Assembly: GCA_030706735.1 (NCBI GenBank)
Contig: JAUZNZ010000022.1
Location: forward strand, 21,669-85,668
Reading direction: 5' to 3'
Length of the DNA stretch: 64,000 bases
DNA from: Bacteroidota bacterium
GTDB taxonomy: Bacteria > Bacteroidota > Bacteroidia > Chitinophagales > Chitinophagaceae
The notes under the pieces were generated by a model. It did not search any database. It saw only the letters and a list, made by a program, of their open reading frames with translations, and was not told where the DNA came from. The position numbers were made by a program, and so were the translations under genes. Of this stretch, positions 1 through 8,011 are shown in pieces. Position 1 is the stretch's first letter, and every line of letters begins with the position of its first letter.

Positions 1-1
1 C

Positions 2-691
2 AGCCTGCTCAATGACAACAAGGGGACCTTCCATTTCTTACCCTCGCAAAAGGGCGTTACCATTGTACCATATGACAATGGATACTATGCCGAATATTAT
101 GTGAGCGGCTTCTCCGAGTTCTGGATCAATACCGGCACCCCCGGCCCCGGCGTTCCCTATCCCCTGGCGCTGCTTTCGTTCACCGCTACGAAGAACGGGA
201 ATTCGGCCTTGCTGGCGTGGAGCACGACGGGTGAAAAGAACAGCAAGCGCTATGTCATCGAGAAGAGCCGGGATGCCAACTCATTTGCGGCGATCGATTC
301 GGTGCCTGCCAACGGCACCGACAGCAATATCGTGGATCACTACCAATATACGGATACCCATCTCTGGAACGGCATCAATTATTATCGTCTCCGAATGGTG
401 ACGAACAATGGGCCGGTCCTCTATTCGCCCGTCCGCAGCGTCACGGATACCCTTGCGAATTCGGGTCCGGGGGTATATCCCAATCCCGTCGTCGGGGGGA
501 TCCTGTATGTCGGCACCTCCGTCAATTGTCAAAGCATCCGGCTGATGGATGCGTCGGGAAGGACGATCCGTAATCAATCGGCCTTCGGTCTCCTCAATAC
601 CGTGTTCGTCCCGGGGCTTGCGACAGGCATTTACTTCGTCGACGTGCGGACGGACGATGGCAATGCCGTCTACAAAATATTTGTCAAATAG
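2..691 (+). CDS. C-terminal end of a secreted T9SS cargo protein (5' truncated)
   Basis: The reading frame is open from the window edge, so the N-terminus and any enzymatic domain lie outside. What remains is a beta-rich segment resembling an Fn3-like stalk, with SFTATKNGNSALLAWSTTGE near its start. It is followed by a type A T9SS sorting domain of about 75 residues: VYPNPVVGG, then LMDASGR, then GIYFVDVRTDDG and a basic end KIFVK. Such domains direct export across the outer membrane and are cleaved when the cargo is attached to the surface. The GTG at 101 is not the start, because the frame continues upstream with protein-like sequence. Function of the missing part cannot be inferred. Confidence 0.85.
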   Translation, partial: SLLNDNKGTFHFLPSQKGVTIVPYDNGYYAEYYVSGFSEFWINTGTPGPGVPYPLALLSFTATKNGNSALLAWSTTGEKNSKRYVIEKSRDANSFAAIDSVPANGTDSNIVDHYQYTDTHLWNGINYYRLRMVTNNGPVLYSPVRSVTDTLANSGPGVYPNPVVGGILYVGTSVNCQSIRLMDASGRTIRNQSAFGLLNTVFVPGLATGIYFVDVRTDDGNAVYKIFVK

Positions 692-699
692 TTGCAAGC

Positions 700-732
700 T
701 TGTGACTTGTACCCCGAAGCTCCTTATATTTG
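700..732 (+). promoter_or_regulatory. Bacteroidota-type promoter upstream of the DUF2723 gene
   Basis: TATATTTG at 725-732 matches the -7 element TAnnTTTG exactly, and a TTG at 700-702 sits 22 bp upstream where the -33 TTTG element is expected. The gene starts 24 bp downstream. This is motif evidence only. Confidence 0.5.
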
Positions 733-756
733 CCTCCTCCATAAAAGCCATTCTAT

Positions 757-3700
757 ATGAAGTTTACCCGTGTGAATAATGTGGTAGGTTGGATCGTGGG
801 AGTGATCGCTTGCACTGTTTATGTGATGACCATGGAAGCCACCGGCAGCTTCTGGGACTGCGGCGAATTCGTCTCCAGCGCCTACAAACTGCAGATCCCC
901 CACCCTCCGGGCGCTCCGTTGTTCGTGTTGATGGGGCGGTTCTTCATCATTCTCTTCGGGGATAATCCTCATACGGCCGCCAGGGCGGTAAACTTCATGA
1001 GCGCCATCGGTTCGGGCCTTTCCATCCTCTTCCTGTTCTGGACGATCACCCATTTCGCGCGAAAGATCGTTCAAAGTCCCAGTCCGAAAGCTGCGGGCGC
1101 CGCGGCCATGCCCATTCCCCTGGATGCGCTGACCAGCCAACAGATCTTCACCATCATGAGCGCGGGCGTGATCGGCGCCCTGGCCTATTGCTTCTGCGAT
1201 TCGTTCTGGTACAGCGCCGTCGAGGGTGAAGTGTACGCCAGCTCGGCCTTCTTTACTGCGCTGGTCTTCTGGGCCATCCTCAAGTGGGAGCACCAGGCCG
1301 ACCAACCGGGCTCGGATAAGTGGATCATATTCATCTTTTATATGATGGGGCTATCCATCGGCGTCCACCTGCTGAACCTATTGACCATACCGGCCATCGT
1401 GATGGTGTATTATTTCAAGCGGTACAAGCCGACCTTCTGGGGAACGGTACTGGCCTTCGGGATCGGCTGCGTCATTACGGGATTCGTGCAGAAATTCGTC
1501 ATCCAGTATACGATCAAGGGAGCGGCGAACTTCGATATCTTCTTTGTCAACAGTCTTGGCATGCCGTTCTTCTTTGGGTTCGGCGTCTTCCTGGCGCTGC
1601 TGGTGCTGGTCATCGCCCTGGGCATCCGCTGGGCCGTGCGAAAAAAATACTATTACCTCAAGCTGGGGTTATGGTCTGCCGCGTTCATGCTGCTGGGCTA
1701 CTCCACCTATTTCACCACGATGATCCGGTCGAATGCGGATCCGGCCGTGGATATGTACAATGTCGATAATCCCGTGAGCCTGGTGGGCTATCTGAGCCGC
1801 GACCAATACGGCGACTGGCCCATCGTGTACGGTCCCGATTTCACGGAGCCTCCGGAGCGCGTGGCCAGCGGCGACATGTATGTGAAGGGGAAGGACAAAT
1901 ATGAAGTAGCCGGGAAGGTTTGGGGTTATGATTGGAATACCCCGAACGCGCACTGGTTCCCGCGCATGTACAACACCAGTAACGATCGTCATGAGATCGA
2001 CGTCTACCGTCAATTTTCCGGCCTGGCCGAAGGAGACAATCCGACTATGGCGGACAATATAAAATACTTCATGAGATATCAGTGCGGCTGGATGTACCTG
2101 CGGTATTTCATGTGGAATTTCTCCGGCAAGCAGAATGACCTGGAAGGATTCGGGAACCCGAGGGACGGGAATGGCATTACGGGGATCCCCTTCGTAGACA
2201 ATTACTTCCTCGGCGACCAGAGCAAGATGCCCGATAGCATTCATACCAATAACAAATCGTATAACCGGATGTTCATGCTGCCCCTGATCCTGGGGCTGAT
2301 CGGGCTTGTGTACCAATATTACCGGAACCGGAGGGACTGGCTCGTTACAGGTCTTCTTTTCTTTTTCACGGGATTCGCCATCGTCATCTACCTGAATCAG
2401 TCGGGGCAGCAGCCGCGTGAGAGGGACTATGCCTTTGCGGGATCTTTCTATGTGTATGCGATCTGGATCGGGCTCGGTTATCTGTGGGTAAAGGAGAAGT
2501 TCGAAGGCCTGTTCAAGGGAGCATCCGCGGCGAACTATGCCGCGGCGGGATTATGTTTCCTCGCCGTTCCGGTTCTTATGGGCAGCCAGGAATGGGACGA
2601 CCATGACCGGAGCAAAAAGACGCTGGCCAGGGACCTGGCCAAGGACTATCTGGAAAGCTGTCCTCCGAATGCGATCCTCTTCTCTTTCGGCGACAATGAC
2701 ACCTATCCGCTCTGGTATGCGCAGGAGGTGGAGGGCATCCGGCCGGACGTGCGCGTCATGGTCAATACCCTGCTTGGGACGGACTGGTACATGAATGAGC
2801 TGCGATACAAGATCAATCAGAGCGCTCCTTTCGACATCATTTTCACGCCGGAGCAGATCATGGGTGAGAAGAAGAGCGTAGTCTATTATACCAACCAGGT
2901 TCCCGGTTTCGACAAGAATAAGTACTATGACCTGTACGGCATGCTCAAGGACGTGATCGCGCCTGACGATGACCGATACAAACGGGCGACGAATAATGGC
3001 GACTCCGTGCAGGTATTCCCGGTCAAGAAATTCTCGATCCCGGTGGATACGAATACCGTGAGGAGCAATGGCACGGTGCATGCCGGTGACAGCGTGGTGA
3101 GCGAGCTGCGGATGGACATTGCGGAGAACAAGAGCTTCCTCACAAAAAGCGACCTGGCTATGCTGGCCGTCATTGCCGGCAATAAATGGAAGCGTCCCAT
3201 TTGTTTCACATCGCTGCAGGATCTGGGCGATCTGGGTCTGGCGAAGTATACGCGTCTGCGCGGCCTCTCCTACCAACTGGTGCCGATCAACAACGGAAAT
3301 GTCGATATCGATGCGGCCTATCAAACGATCATGCAAAAATTCGGTTATGGCAATGCGGAAAAGGCCGGCGTCTATTATGATGAGGAGAACCGCCGGCACC
3401 TGAACAGCATCCGGTTGGCGCATGCGCAGGTCGCCATGAGCCTGATCGATGCCGGCAAGAAGGATTCTGCGCGAAAGGTGCTCGAGCATTTCGATCAGAA
3501 CGTGCTGCCATCGAACTTCCCGTATGGCATGACCTCGAACCTGGGCAACCTTCATGACCGGTTCTCGCTTATGTTCCTTGAGGCCTGTTATATGTCCGAT
3601 GACCTCCCGCTGGCCAAAAAAGTGGCCGCCTCCCTGAAAAAGGATCTGGAACAGCAAATGCGTTATTATAAGTCCCTGGGCGACAATATGACAGACGAAC

Positions 3701-3903
3701 AACTGGCCATTAATGCCCAGATGATCCTGCAAAATAAGGGGGGCAACCTGTCCGATAAGCAGGCCTATTTTGCCCAGGATATCCTGTCGAGCTACCAGTT
3801 CCTGATGCAGATGGCGGAAATGGAGCGGCGGTTTGTGAAGCCGGCCGCCGGGGCCGGGGCGTCTCCGGGTAAGGATAGCCTGCTGGGAATGCCGGCCAAA
3901 TGA
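757..3903 (+). CDS. DUF2723 membrane glycosyltransferase (protein O-mannosyltransferase-like, GT-C fold)
   Basis: A protein of 1048 residues. The first half has about a dozen hydrophobic segments. The first loop carries WDCGEFVSSAYKLQIPHPPG, the acidic signature of DUF2723, a GT-C type family that includes human TMEM260, an O-mannosyltransferase. The C-terminal third is soluble, with FGDNDTYPLWYAQEVEG and helical repeat-like sequence. In Bacteroidota these proteins are common single-copy inner-membrane enzymes thought to transfer sugar from a lipid donor to exported proteins. The gene stands alone, with its own promoter and a hairpin after the stop. The family call is firm; acceptor and donor are unknown. 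Confidence 0.85.
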   Translation: MKFTRVNNVVGWIVGVIACTVYVMTMEATGSFWDCGEFVSSAYKLQIPHPPGAPLFVLMGRFFIILFGDNPHTAARAVNFMSAIGSGLSILFLFWTITHFARKIVQSPSPKAAGAAAMPIPLDALTSQQIFTIMSAGVIGALAYCFCDSFWYSAVEGEVYASSAFFTALVFWAILKWEHQADQPGSDKWIIFIFYMMGLSIGVHLLNLLTIPAIVMVYYFKRYKPTFWGTVLAFGIGCVITGFVQKFVIQYTIKGAANFDIFFVNSLGMPFFFGFGVFLALLVLVIALGIRWAVRKKYYYLKLGLWSAAFMLLGYSTYFTTMIRSNADPAVDMYNVDNPVSLVGYLSRDQYGDWPIVYGPDFTEPPERVASGDMYVKGKDKYEVAGKVWGYDWNTPNAHWFPRMYNTSNDRHEIDVYRQFSGLAEGDNPTMADNIKYFMRYQCGWMYLRYFMWNFSGKQNDLEGFGNPRDGNGITGIPFVDNYFLGDQSKMPDSIHTNNKSYNRMFMLPLILGLIGLVYQYYRNRRDWLVTGLLFFFTGFAIVIYLNQSGQQPRERDYAFAGSFYVYAIWIGLGYLWVKEKFEGLFKGASAANYAAAGLCFLAVPVLMGSQEWDDHDRSKKTLARDLAKDYLESCPPNAILFSFGDNDTYPLWYAQEVEGIRPDVRVMVNTLLGTDWYMNELRYKINQSAPFDIIFTPEQIMGEKKSVVYYTNQVPGFDKNKYYDLYGMLKDVIAPDDDRYKRATNNGDSVQVFPVKKFSIPVDTNTVRSNGTVHAGDSVVSELRMDIAENKSFLTKSDLAMLAVIAGNKWKRPICFTSLQDLGDLGLAKYTRLRGLSYQLVPINNGNVDIDAAYQTIMQKFGYGNAEKAGVYYDEENRRHLNSIRLAHAQVAMSLIDAGKKDSARKVLEHFDQNVLPSNFPYGMTSNLGNLHDRFSLMFLEACYMSDDLPLAKKVAASLKKDLEQQMRYYKSLGDNMTDEQLAINAQMILQNKGGNLSDKQAYFAQDILSSYQFLMQMAEMERRFVKPAAGAGASPGKDSLLGMPAK

Positions 3904-3922
3904 GCCATGTCCTCTCTGTTGC

Positions 3923-3950
3923 CAAACCACAGCCGTTCCGCTGCGGTTTG
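3923..3950 (+). terminator. Hairpin after the DUF2723 gene, without a U-tract
   Basis: CAAACC (3923-3928) pairs with GGTTTG (3945-3950) and CAGC (3930-3933) with GCTG (3940-3943), with one A/C mismatch and a six-base loop. No T-run follows, so it may end transcription weakly or only protect the 3' end. Confidence 0.4.
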
Positions 3951-3982
3951 TGGATCGATCCCCTGCCGGGCGCGCCGCGGGT

Positions 3983-3992
3983 TAGTCCACTA
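3983..3992 (+). promoter_or_regulatory. Sulfur-regulon palindrome TAGTCCACTA (site 1, upstream of cysH)
   Basis: TAGT-CC-ACTA, preceded by T. It is the most distal of five TAGTNNACTA sites in the window, all next to sulfur genes. It lies about 27 bp upstream of the -33 element of the cysH leader promoter, a position fitting an activator or the distal half of a looped repressor. Confidence 0.5.
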
Positions 3993-4017
3993 TTTCCATG
4001 GAGAAATACCAAAAAAT

Positions 4018-4049
4018 ATTGTTTAATTCCCATTTCCGAACTATCTTTG
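4018..4049 (+). promoter_or_regulatory. Promoter of the cysH leader transcript
   Basis: TATCTTTG at 4042-4049 matches TAnnTTTG exactly; TTG at 4019-4021 is 20 bp upstream, in the -33 range. Transcription would begin near 4055, about 20 nt before the leader ATG at 4074 and just ahead of the second palindrome. Confidence 0.55.
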
Positions 4050-4059
4050 TCCATCATAA

Positions 4060-4069
4060 GAGTAGACTA
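4060..4069 (+). promoter_or_regulatory. Sulfur-regulon palindrome GAGTAGACTA (site 2, at the cysH transcription start)
   Basis: AGT-AG-ACT core followed by A; one base off the full TAGTNNACTA. It sits directly downstream of the predicted transcription start, a typical repressor position, 4 bp before the leader ATG. Confidence 0.45.
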
Positions 4070-4073
4070 TATA

Positions 4074-4142
4074 ATGAACACCCTTTCGGCGCCCATATTG
4101 GAACTTTCTTTTTCCTGTTGCAACACGTGTTGTTGTTGCTGA
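4074..4142 (+). CDS. Polycysteine leader peptide upstream of the cys operon
   Basis: A 22-codon ORF (ATG to TGA) between the promoter and cysH, ending 55 bp before cysH. Six of its last eight residues are cysteine: the end reads SCCNTCCCC. The codons for these cysteines overlap a perfect 12-bp palindrome CAACACGTGTTG (4121-4132), so a ribosome stalled for charged tRNA-Cys would keep that hairpin open. Polycysteine small ORFs that attenuate sulfur operons are known in mycobacteria; for this phylum the role is inference. The position before sulfate-reduction genes, the exact promoter match upstream and the extreme cysteine content all support a real regulatory ORF. No clear terminator hairpin is visible downstream, so the output step (transcriptional or translational) is open. 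Confidence 0.65.
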   Translation: MNTLSAPILELSFSCCNTCCCC

Positions 4143-4197
4143 TGCCTGTCTCCTCCAATAGTTCCCTCAGACCTATTTTTCCCTTTCAAACGCCAAT

Positions 4198-4941
4198 ATG
4201 GACCAACGAATACCGATACAAGAACAGCTTCCCGGATTACTCGACCAAGTAAGTAGATTAACCATCCGTGGGGCCCTGGAGCTATTGTCCTCTGCCTTTC
4301 CCGGGCAGGTGGTCTTCTCTACGAGCTTCAGCGCCGAAGACCAGGTCGTCGCACACGAGATCCTATCGGCCGGGCTGCCCATCCGGGTCTTCACGCTGGA
4401 TACGGGGAGGCTGTTTGCGGAAACATATTCGGTATGGACGGGCACGAATGAGAAATATGGTACGCGCATCGAGGCCTATTATCCGGACAGGGCGTTGTTG
4501 GAGCCCTACCTCAATGAGCGGGGGCCGAACGCCTTCTACGAGTCGGTTGCGAACCGAAAGGACTGCTGCCATATCCGGAAGGTCGAGCCATTGAAGAGGG
4601 CGTTGAGGGGGAATGCGGTTTGGATAACCGGGCTGCGGGCCGAGCACTCTCCCGAGCGGCGGGATCATCGCGTGCTCGAGTGGGACGAGGGCAATGGGGT
4701 GATCAAATACAATCCCCTGTTGGACTGGGACACGGCGGCCGTCCGCGCCTTCATCGACCGGAACGATATCCCCTACAATACGCTGCATGACCGGGGTTTC
4801 GTCAGCATCGGGTGTGCTCCCTGTACGAGGGCGATCCGGGCCGGCGAGGATTTCCGTGCGGGCAGATGGTGGTGGGAGGACAGCGCCGGAAAGGAATGCG
4901 GATTGCATGTCACGGAGGAAAAGGCGACGAGCCATTCATGA
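4198..4941 (+). CDS. cysH: Adenylyl-sulfate (APS/PAPS) reductase
   Basis: Reduces activated sulfate to sulfite with thioredoxin as electron donor. The 247-residue protein has the PP-loop-like STSFSAEDQV (41-50), LDTGRLFAETY (67-77) and the catalytic cysteine in KECGLH (Cys234). It also has Cys123-Cys124 and Cys206-x2-Cys209, the four ligands of the 4Fe-4S cluster that marks the APS-type enzyme rather than the cluster-free PAPS reductase. This agrees with the absence of an APS kinase gene or CysC domain here. First gene of a six-gene operon read from the leader promoter; the start at 4198 lies 55 bp after the polycysteine leader. Confidence 0.95.
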   Translation: MDQRIPIQEQLPGLLDQVSRLTIRGALELLSSAFPGQVVFSTSFSAEDQVVAHEILSAGLPIRVFTLDTGRLFAETYSVWTGTNEKYGTRIEAYYPDRALLEPYLNERGPNAFYESVANRKDCCHIRKVEPLKRALRGNAVWITGLRAEHSPERRDHRVLEWDEGNGVIKYNPLLDWDTAAVRAFIDRNDIPYNTLHDRGFVSIGCAPCTRAIRAGEDFRAGRWWWEDSAGKECGLHVTEEKATSHS

Positions 4942-4965
4942 AGCGCAGGCGAACAAAGAAATAAA

Positions 4966-5880
4966 ATGACTATGAGCAAGTATCATACGGATTACCTGGA
5001 TCAGCTGGAATCGGAATCGATCCACATCTTTCGCGAGGTGGCGGGTCAGTTCGAGCATCCGGCTTTGTTGTTCAGCGGCGGAAAGGATTCCATTACCCTG
5101 GTGCACCTGGCCCTGAAGGCCTTCAGGCCGGGCAAATTCCCGTTCCCCCTGGTGCATATCGATACGGGACATAATTTTCCCGAAGCCCTGTCCTTCCGGG
5201 ACGAACTGGCGGCCAGCATCGGCGAAAAGCTGGTGGTGCGCAAGGTCGAGGACACGATCAGGAAGAGGCACCTGACGGAGCCTACCGGAAAGTTCGCGAG
5301 CCGCAACGCCTTGCAGACATTCACGCTGCTGGATACCATCGAGGAATTCGGATTTGACGCCTGCATTGGCGGGGCCAGGCGGGATGAAGAGAAGGCGAGG
5401 GCCAAGGAGCGCATTTTTTCCGTGCGCGACGAGTTCGGAGGCTGGGACCCGAAGCGGCAGCGGCCCGAGCTTTGGAACACCTATAATGGAAGGATCCGCA
5501 AAGGCGAGAATGTGCGGGTATTTCCTATCAGCAACTGGACCGAGCTGGACATCTGGAACTATATCCGCCGGGAACAGATCGCCCTCCCGTCCATCTATTT
5601 CGCGCATGACCGCGAGGTGATCGATTACCAGGGGCAGCTGGTGGCCGTGTCCCCGTTTATACGGCTCGATCCAGCGGATGAGGTGCTGAGCCGGAGGGTT
5701 CGTTACCGCACGGTCGGGGATATGACCTGTACGGCGGCTGTCGAGTCCAGCGCTTCGGGCATCGACGACATCATCCGGGAGATCACCGCCACGCGCACGA
5801 GCGAGCGCGGGGAGACGAGGATCGATGACAAGGTATCAGAAGCAGCGATGGAGGACAGGAAAAAGAACGGATACTTCTAA
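4966..5880 (+). CDS. cysD: Sulfate adenylyltransferase subunit 2
   Basis: ATP-binding catalytic subunit of bacterial ATP sulfurylase, making APS from sulfate and ATP with the GTPase CysN. The protein has 304 residues, the normal family length, with the PP-loop SGGKDS at 37-42 and a conserved C-terminus containing DDKVSEAAMEDRKKNGYF. Two in-frame starts, ATG-ACT-ATG at 4966 and 4972, are possible; the same ATG-ACN-ATG arrangement opens cysN and cysJ. It follows cysH by 24 bp and precedes cysN by 3 bp, so co-translation is likely. Confidence 0.95.
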   Translation: MTMSKYHTDYLDQLESESIHIFREVAGQFEHPALLFSGGKDSITLVHLALKAFRPGKFPFPLVHIDTGHNFPEALSFRDELAASIGEKLVVRKVEDTIRKRHLTEPTGKFASRNALQTFTLLDTIEEFGFDACIGGARRDEEKARAKERIFSVRDEFGGWDPKRQRPELWNTYNGRIRKGENVRVFPISNWTELDIWNYIRREQIALPSIYFAHDREVIDYQGQLVAVSPFIRLDPADEVLSRRVRYRTVGDMTCTAAVESSASGIDDIIREITATRTSERGETRIDDKVSEAAMEDRKKNGYF

Positions 5881-5883
5881 ACA

Positions 5884-7131
5884 ATGACTATGGACCTATT
5901 ACGATTTATAACGGCGGGCAGCGTGGATGACGGGAAGAGTACCCTGATCGGGCGTCTACTGTATGACAGCAAGAGCATTCTGACCGATCAGCTGGAAGCG
6001 CTGGAAAGACAGAGCCGGAACAAGGAAGACGGAGAGATCGACCTGGCCCTGCTGACGGACGGGCTGCGTGCAGAGAGGGAGCAGGGCATTACCATTGATG
6101 TCGCCTACAAATATTTTTCGACGCCGAAGCGCAAATTCATTATCGCCGACGCGCCGGGTCATATCCAGTACACGCGCAATATGGTCACGGGCGCGTCGAA
6201 CGCCAACCTGATCATCATCCTGGTGGATGCGCGAAACGGCGTCGTAGAGCAGACCCGCCGCCATTCGATCATTGCGGGCCTGCTGAACATTCCGCATGTG
6301 GTCGTGGCCATCAACAAAATGGATCTGGTGGACTATTCGCAGGATACCTATAACAATATTGCCATCGACTATGCGGAGATCGCACGCACGCTGAACCTGA
6401 AGGACGTGACCTATCTGCCGATCAGCGCGCTGAAGGGCGACAATATCGTAGAACGTTCGGCCAATCTGCCCTGGTATGAGGGCGACACTTTGCTGGAGCT
6501 CCTGGAAAGAACGGAGGTGGAGAAAGACGTCAACCTGAGCTATGGCCGTCTGCCGGTGCAATATGTCATCCGTCCGCAGACGGATGAGCTGCATGATTAC
6601 AGGGGCTATGCGGGAAAGATCATCAGCGGCATTTATAAGAAGGGCGATGCCGTGACCATCCTCCCGGCGGGCCTCAGGAGCCGGATCAAGGCCATCGAGC
6701 GGGGAGGCGAGCAAGTGGAGGAGGCCTTTGCGCCGCAGAGCGTGGTGCTCCATCTTGAAGACGACCTGGACATCAGCCGTGGCGACCTGATCGCGAAGGA
6801 CGACCATCTTCCGCGCGTCGAACAGGAAATGGAGGTGCTGCTCTGCTGGATGGACAGCAAGCCCCTGGTTGGCGGCAATAGATATCTGTTGCAGCTGGGC
6901 AGCCGGACGGTGCGCAGCGTCGTGAAGGAGATCGAGTACCGGCTCGACGTGAACAGCCTGGAGAAGGACTATTCGACCCAACAGGCGGGGTTGAACGATA
7001 TCGTCAAGGCCCGCATCCGGACGGCCACTCCCCTGCCCTACGACTCCTATGCGGAATTGCAGGTGAACGGCGGAGCCATCCTGATCGACGAAACCAGTCA
7101 TGTTACGGTGGGGGCCTGCATGATACAATAG
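5884..7131 (+). CDS. cysN: Sulfate adenylyltransferase subunit 1 (GTPase)
   Basis: Regulatory GTPase whose hydrolysis drives APS formation by CysD. GTP-binding motifs are clear: GSVDDGKST (12-20), DAPGH (89-93) and NKMD (144-147), followed by EF-Tu-like beta-barrel domains. At 415 residues the protein ends where CysN/CysC fusions would continue into APS kinase. The short form means APS goes directly to the APS-type reductase CysH. It lies 3 bp after cysD and 6 bp before the SUMT gene. The start could also be the ATG two codons later. Confidence 0.95.
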   Translation: MTMDLLRFITAGSVDDGKSTLIGRLLYDSKSILTDQLEALERQSRNKEDGEIDLALLTDGLRAEREQGITIDVAYKYFSTPKRKFIIADAPGHIQYTRNMVTGASNANLIIILVDARNGVVEQTRRHSIIAGLLNIPHVVVAINKMDLVDYSQDTYNNIAIDYAEIARTLNLKDVTYLPISALKGDNIVERSANLPWYEGDTLLELLERTEVEKDVNLSYGRLPVQYVIRPQTDELHDYRGYAGKIISGIYKKGDAVTILPAGLRSRIKAIERGGEQVEEAFAPQSVVLHLEDDLDISRGDLIAKDDHLPRVEQEMEVLLCWMDSKPLVGGNRYLLQLGSRTVRSVVKEIEYRLDVNSLEKDYSTQQAGLNDIVKARIRTATPLPYDSYAELQVNGGAILIDETSHVTVGACMIQ

Positions 7132-7137
7132 TGAACC

Positions 7138-7983
7138 ATGGAGAAGACAGTCAAATATAGCGGAAAAGTGATCCTTGTCGGCGCCGGACCGGGCGACCCG
7201 GAGCTGCTTACGGTGAAGGCCATGCGCTGGCTCCGCCAGGCCGACGTGGTCATTACGGACAGGCTGGTGAGCGACGCCATCCTGGAGGAATATGTGAATG
7301 AGCGGGCGGTCGTCCTGCATGTCGGCAAGGAGTGCAGAAAAGGCGCCTCGACGCCACAGTCCACGATCAACGAACTGCTGGTCGACTATGCAGGCCAGGG
7401 CAAGCTGGTCGTCCGGCTCAAAGGCGGCGATGCCTCCTTATTCTCCAACATCCTGGACGAGCTGCAGACCCTGACCTACCATGGGATCGCCTACGAGATC
7501 GTGCCGGGGGTGACCGCCGCATTGGGGGCCGCCGCCTATGCGGGGATCCCGTTGACGGCCCGGGGCTATTCGACGGCCTTGCGTCTGCTGACGGGGTACA
7601 AGCCGGACCTGTTGGACGCGGCGTACTGGGAGGACCTGGCAGGAACCGGGGATACACTGGCTTTTTATATGTCGGCTGCGCCGCTTGACGACATGGTGGA
7701 GAAGCTGCTGAAGCATGGCATCGGCCGGGACAAATGGCTGGCTGTGATCGAACAGGCGACCACCCCCATGCAGCGCGTCCGTTGCTGCCCGATCCATGAG
7801 TACCGCGGGAGTTCGGCGGGCCGGGAGAGTTCGGGCGGTTATGTTTCGCCGACCCTGATCATTATAGGCAAGGTAGCGGCCTTGCACGAACGATTCAAGT
7901 GGCTGCCCGACAGCGACAGCGGCGAGCTGTATTTTAAACCGGTAGGCGACAACCATAAGATCAACGCGGAGGAGCGGGCCTGA
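7138..7983 (+). CDS. cobA: Uroporphyrinogen-III C-methyltransferase (SUMT)
   Basis: Methylates uroporphyrinogen III at C2 and C7 to precorrin-2, the first step to siroheme, which sulfite reductase needs. The 281-residue protein shows the SAM-binding glycine-rich start VGAGPGDPELLT (14-25), VRLKGGD (92-98) and VPGVTAALGAAAYAGIPLT (122-140). It is the stand-alone SUMT; the remaining oxidase/chelatase step is supplied by the fusion gene at 16.4 kb. Placement between cysN and cysJ ties siroheme supply to sulfate reduction. Confidence 0.93.
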   Translation: MEKTVKYSGKVILVGAGPGDPELLTVKAMRWLRQADVVITDRLVSDAILEEYVNERAVVLHVGKECRKGASTPQSTINELLVDYAGQGKLVVRLKGGDASLFSNILDELQTLTYHGIAYEIVPGVTAALGAAAYAGIPLTARGYSTALRLLTGYKPDLLDAAYWEDLAGTGDTLAFYMSAAPLDDMVEKLLKHGIGRDKWLAVIEQATTPMQRVRCCPIHEYRGSSAGRESSGGYVSPTLIIIGKVAALHERFKWLPDSDSGELYFKPVGDNHKINAEERA

Positions 7984-8011
7984 AGGTCCTTTCCTTGTGC
8001 CATAAAATACC

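Noticed and set aside
2551..3930. Long open frame on the minus strand, antisense to the DUF2723 gene
   Set aside because: It mirrors a strong family member, has no family character and its composition is that of a shadow of GC-rich codons. Similar antisense frames at 5956-7320, 9522-10574 and 11762-12898 are rejected for the same reason.
4121..4132. CAACACGTGTTG as a protein-binding operator
   Set aside because: It overlaps the cysteine codons of the leader, which already explains the repeat of TGT/TGC and its complement. An RNA role is more likely.
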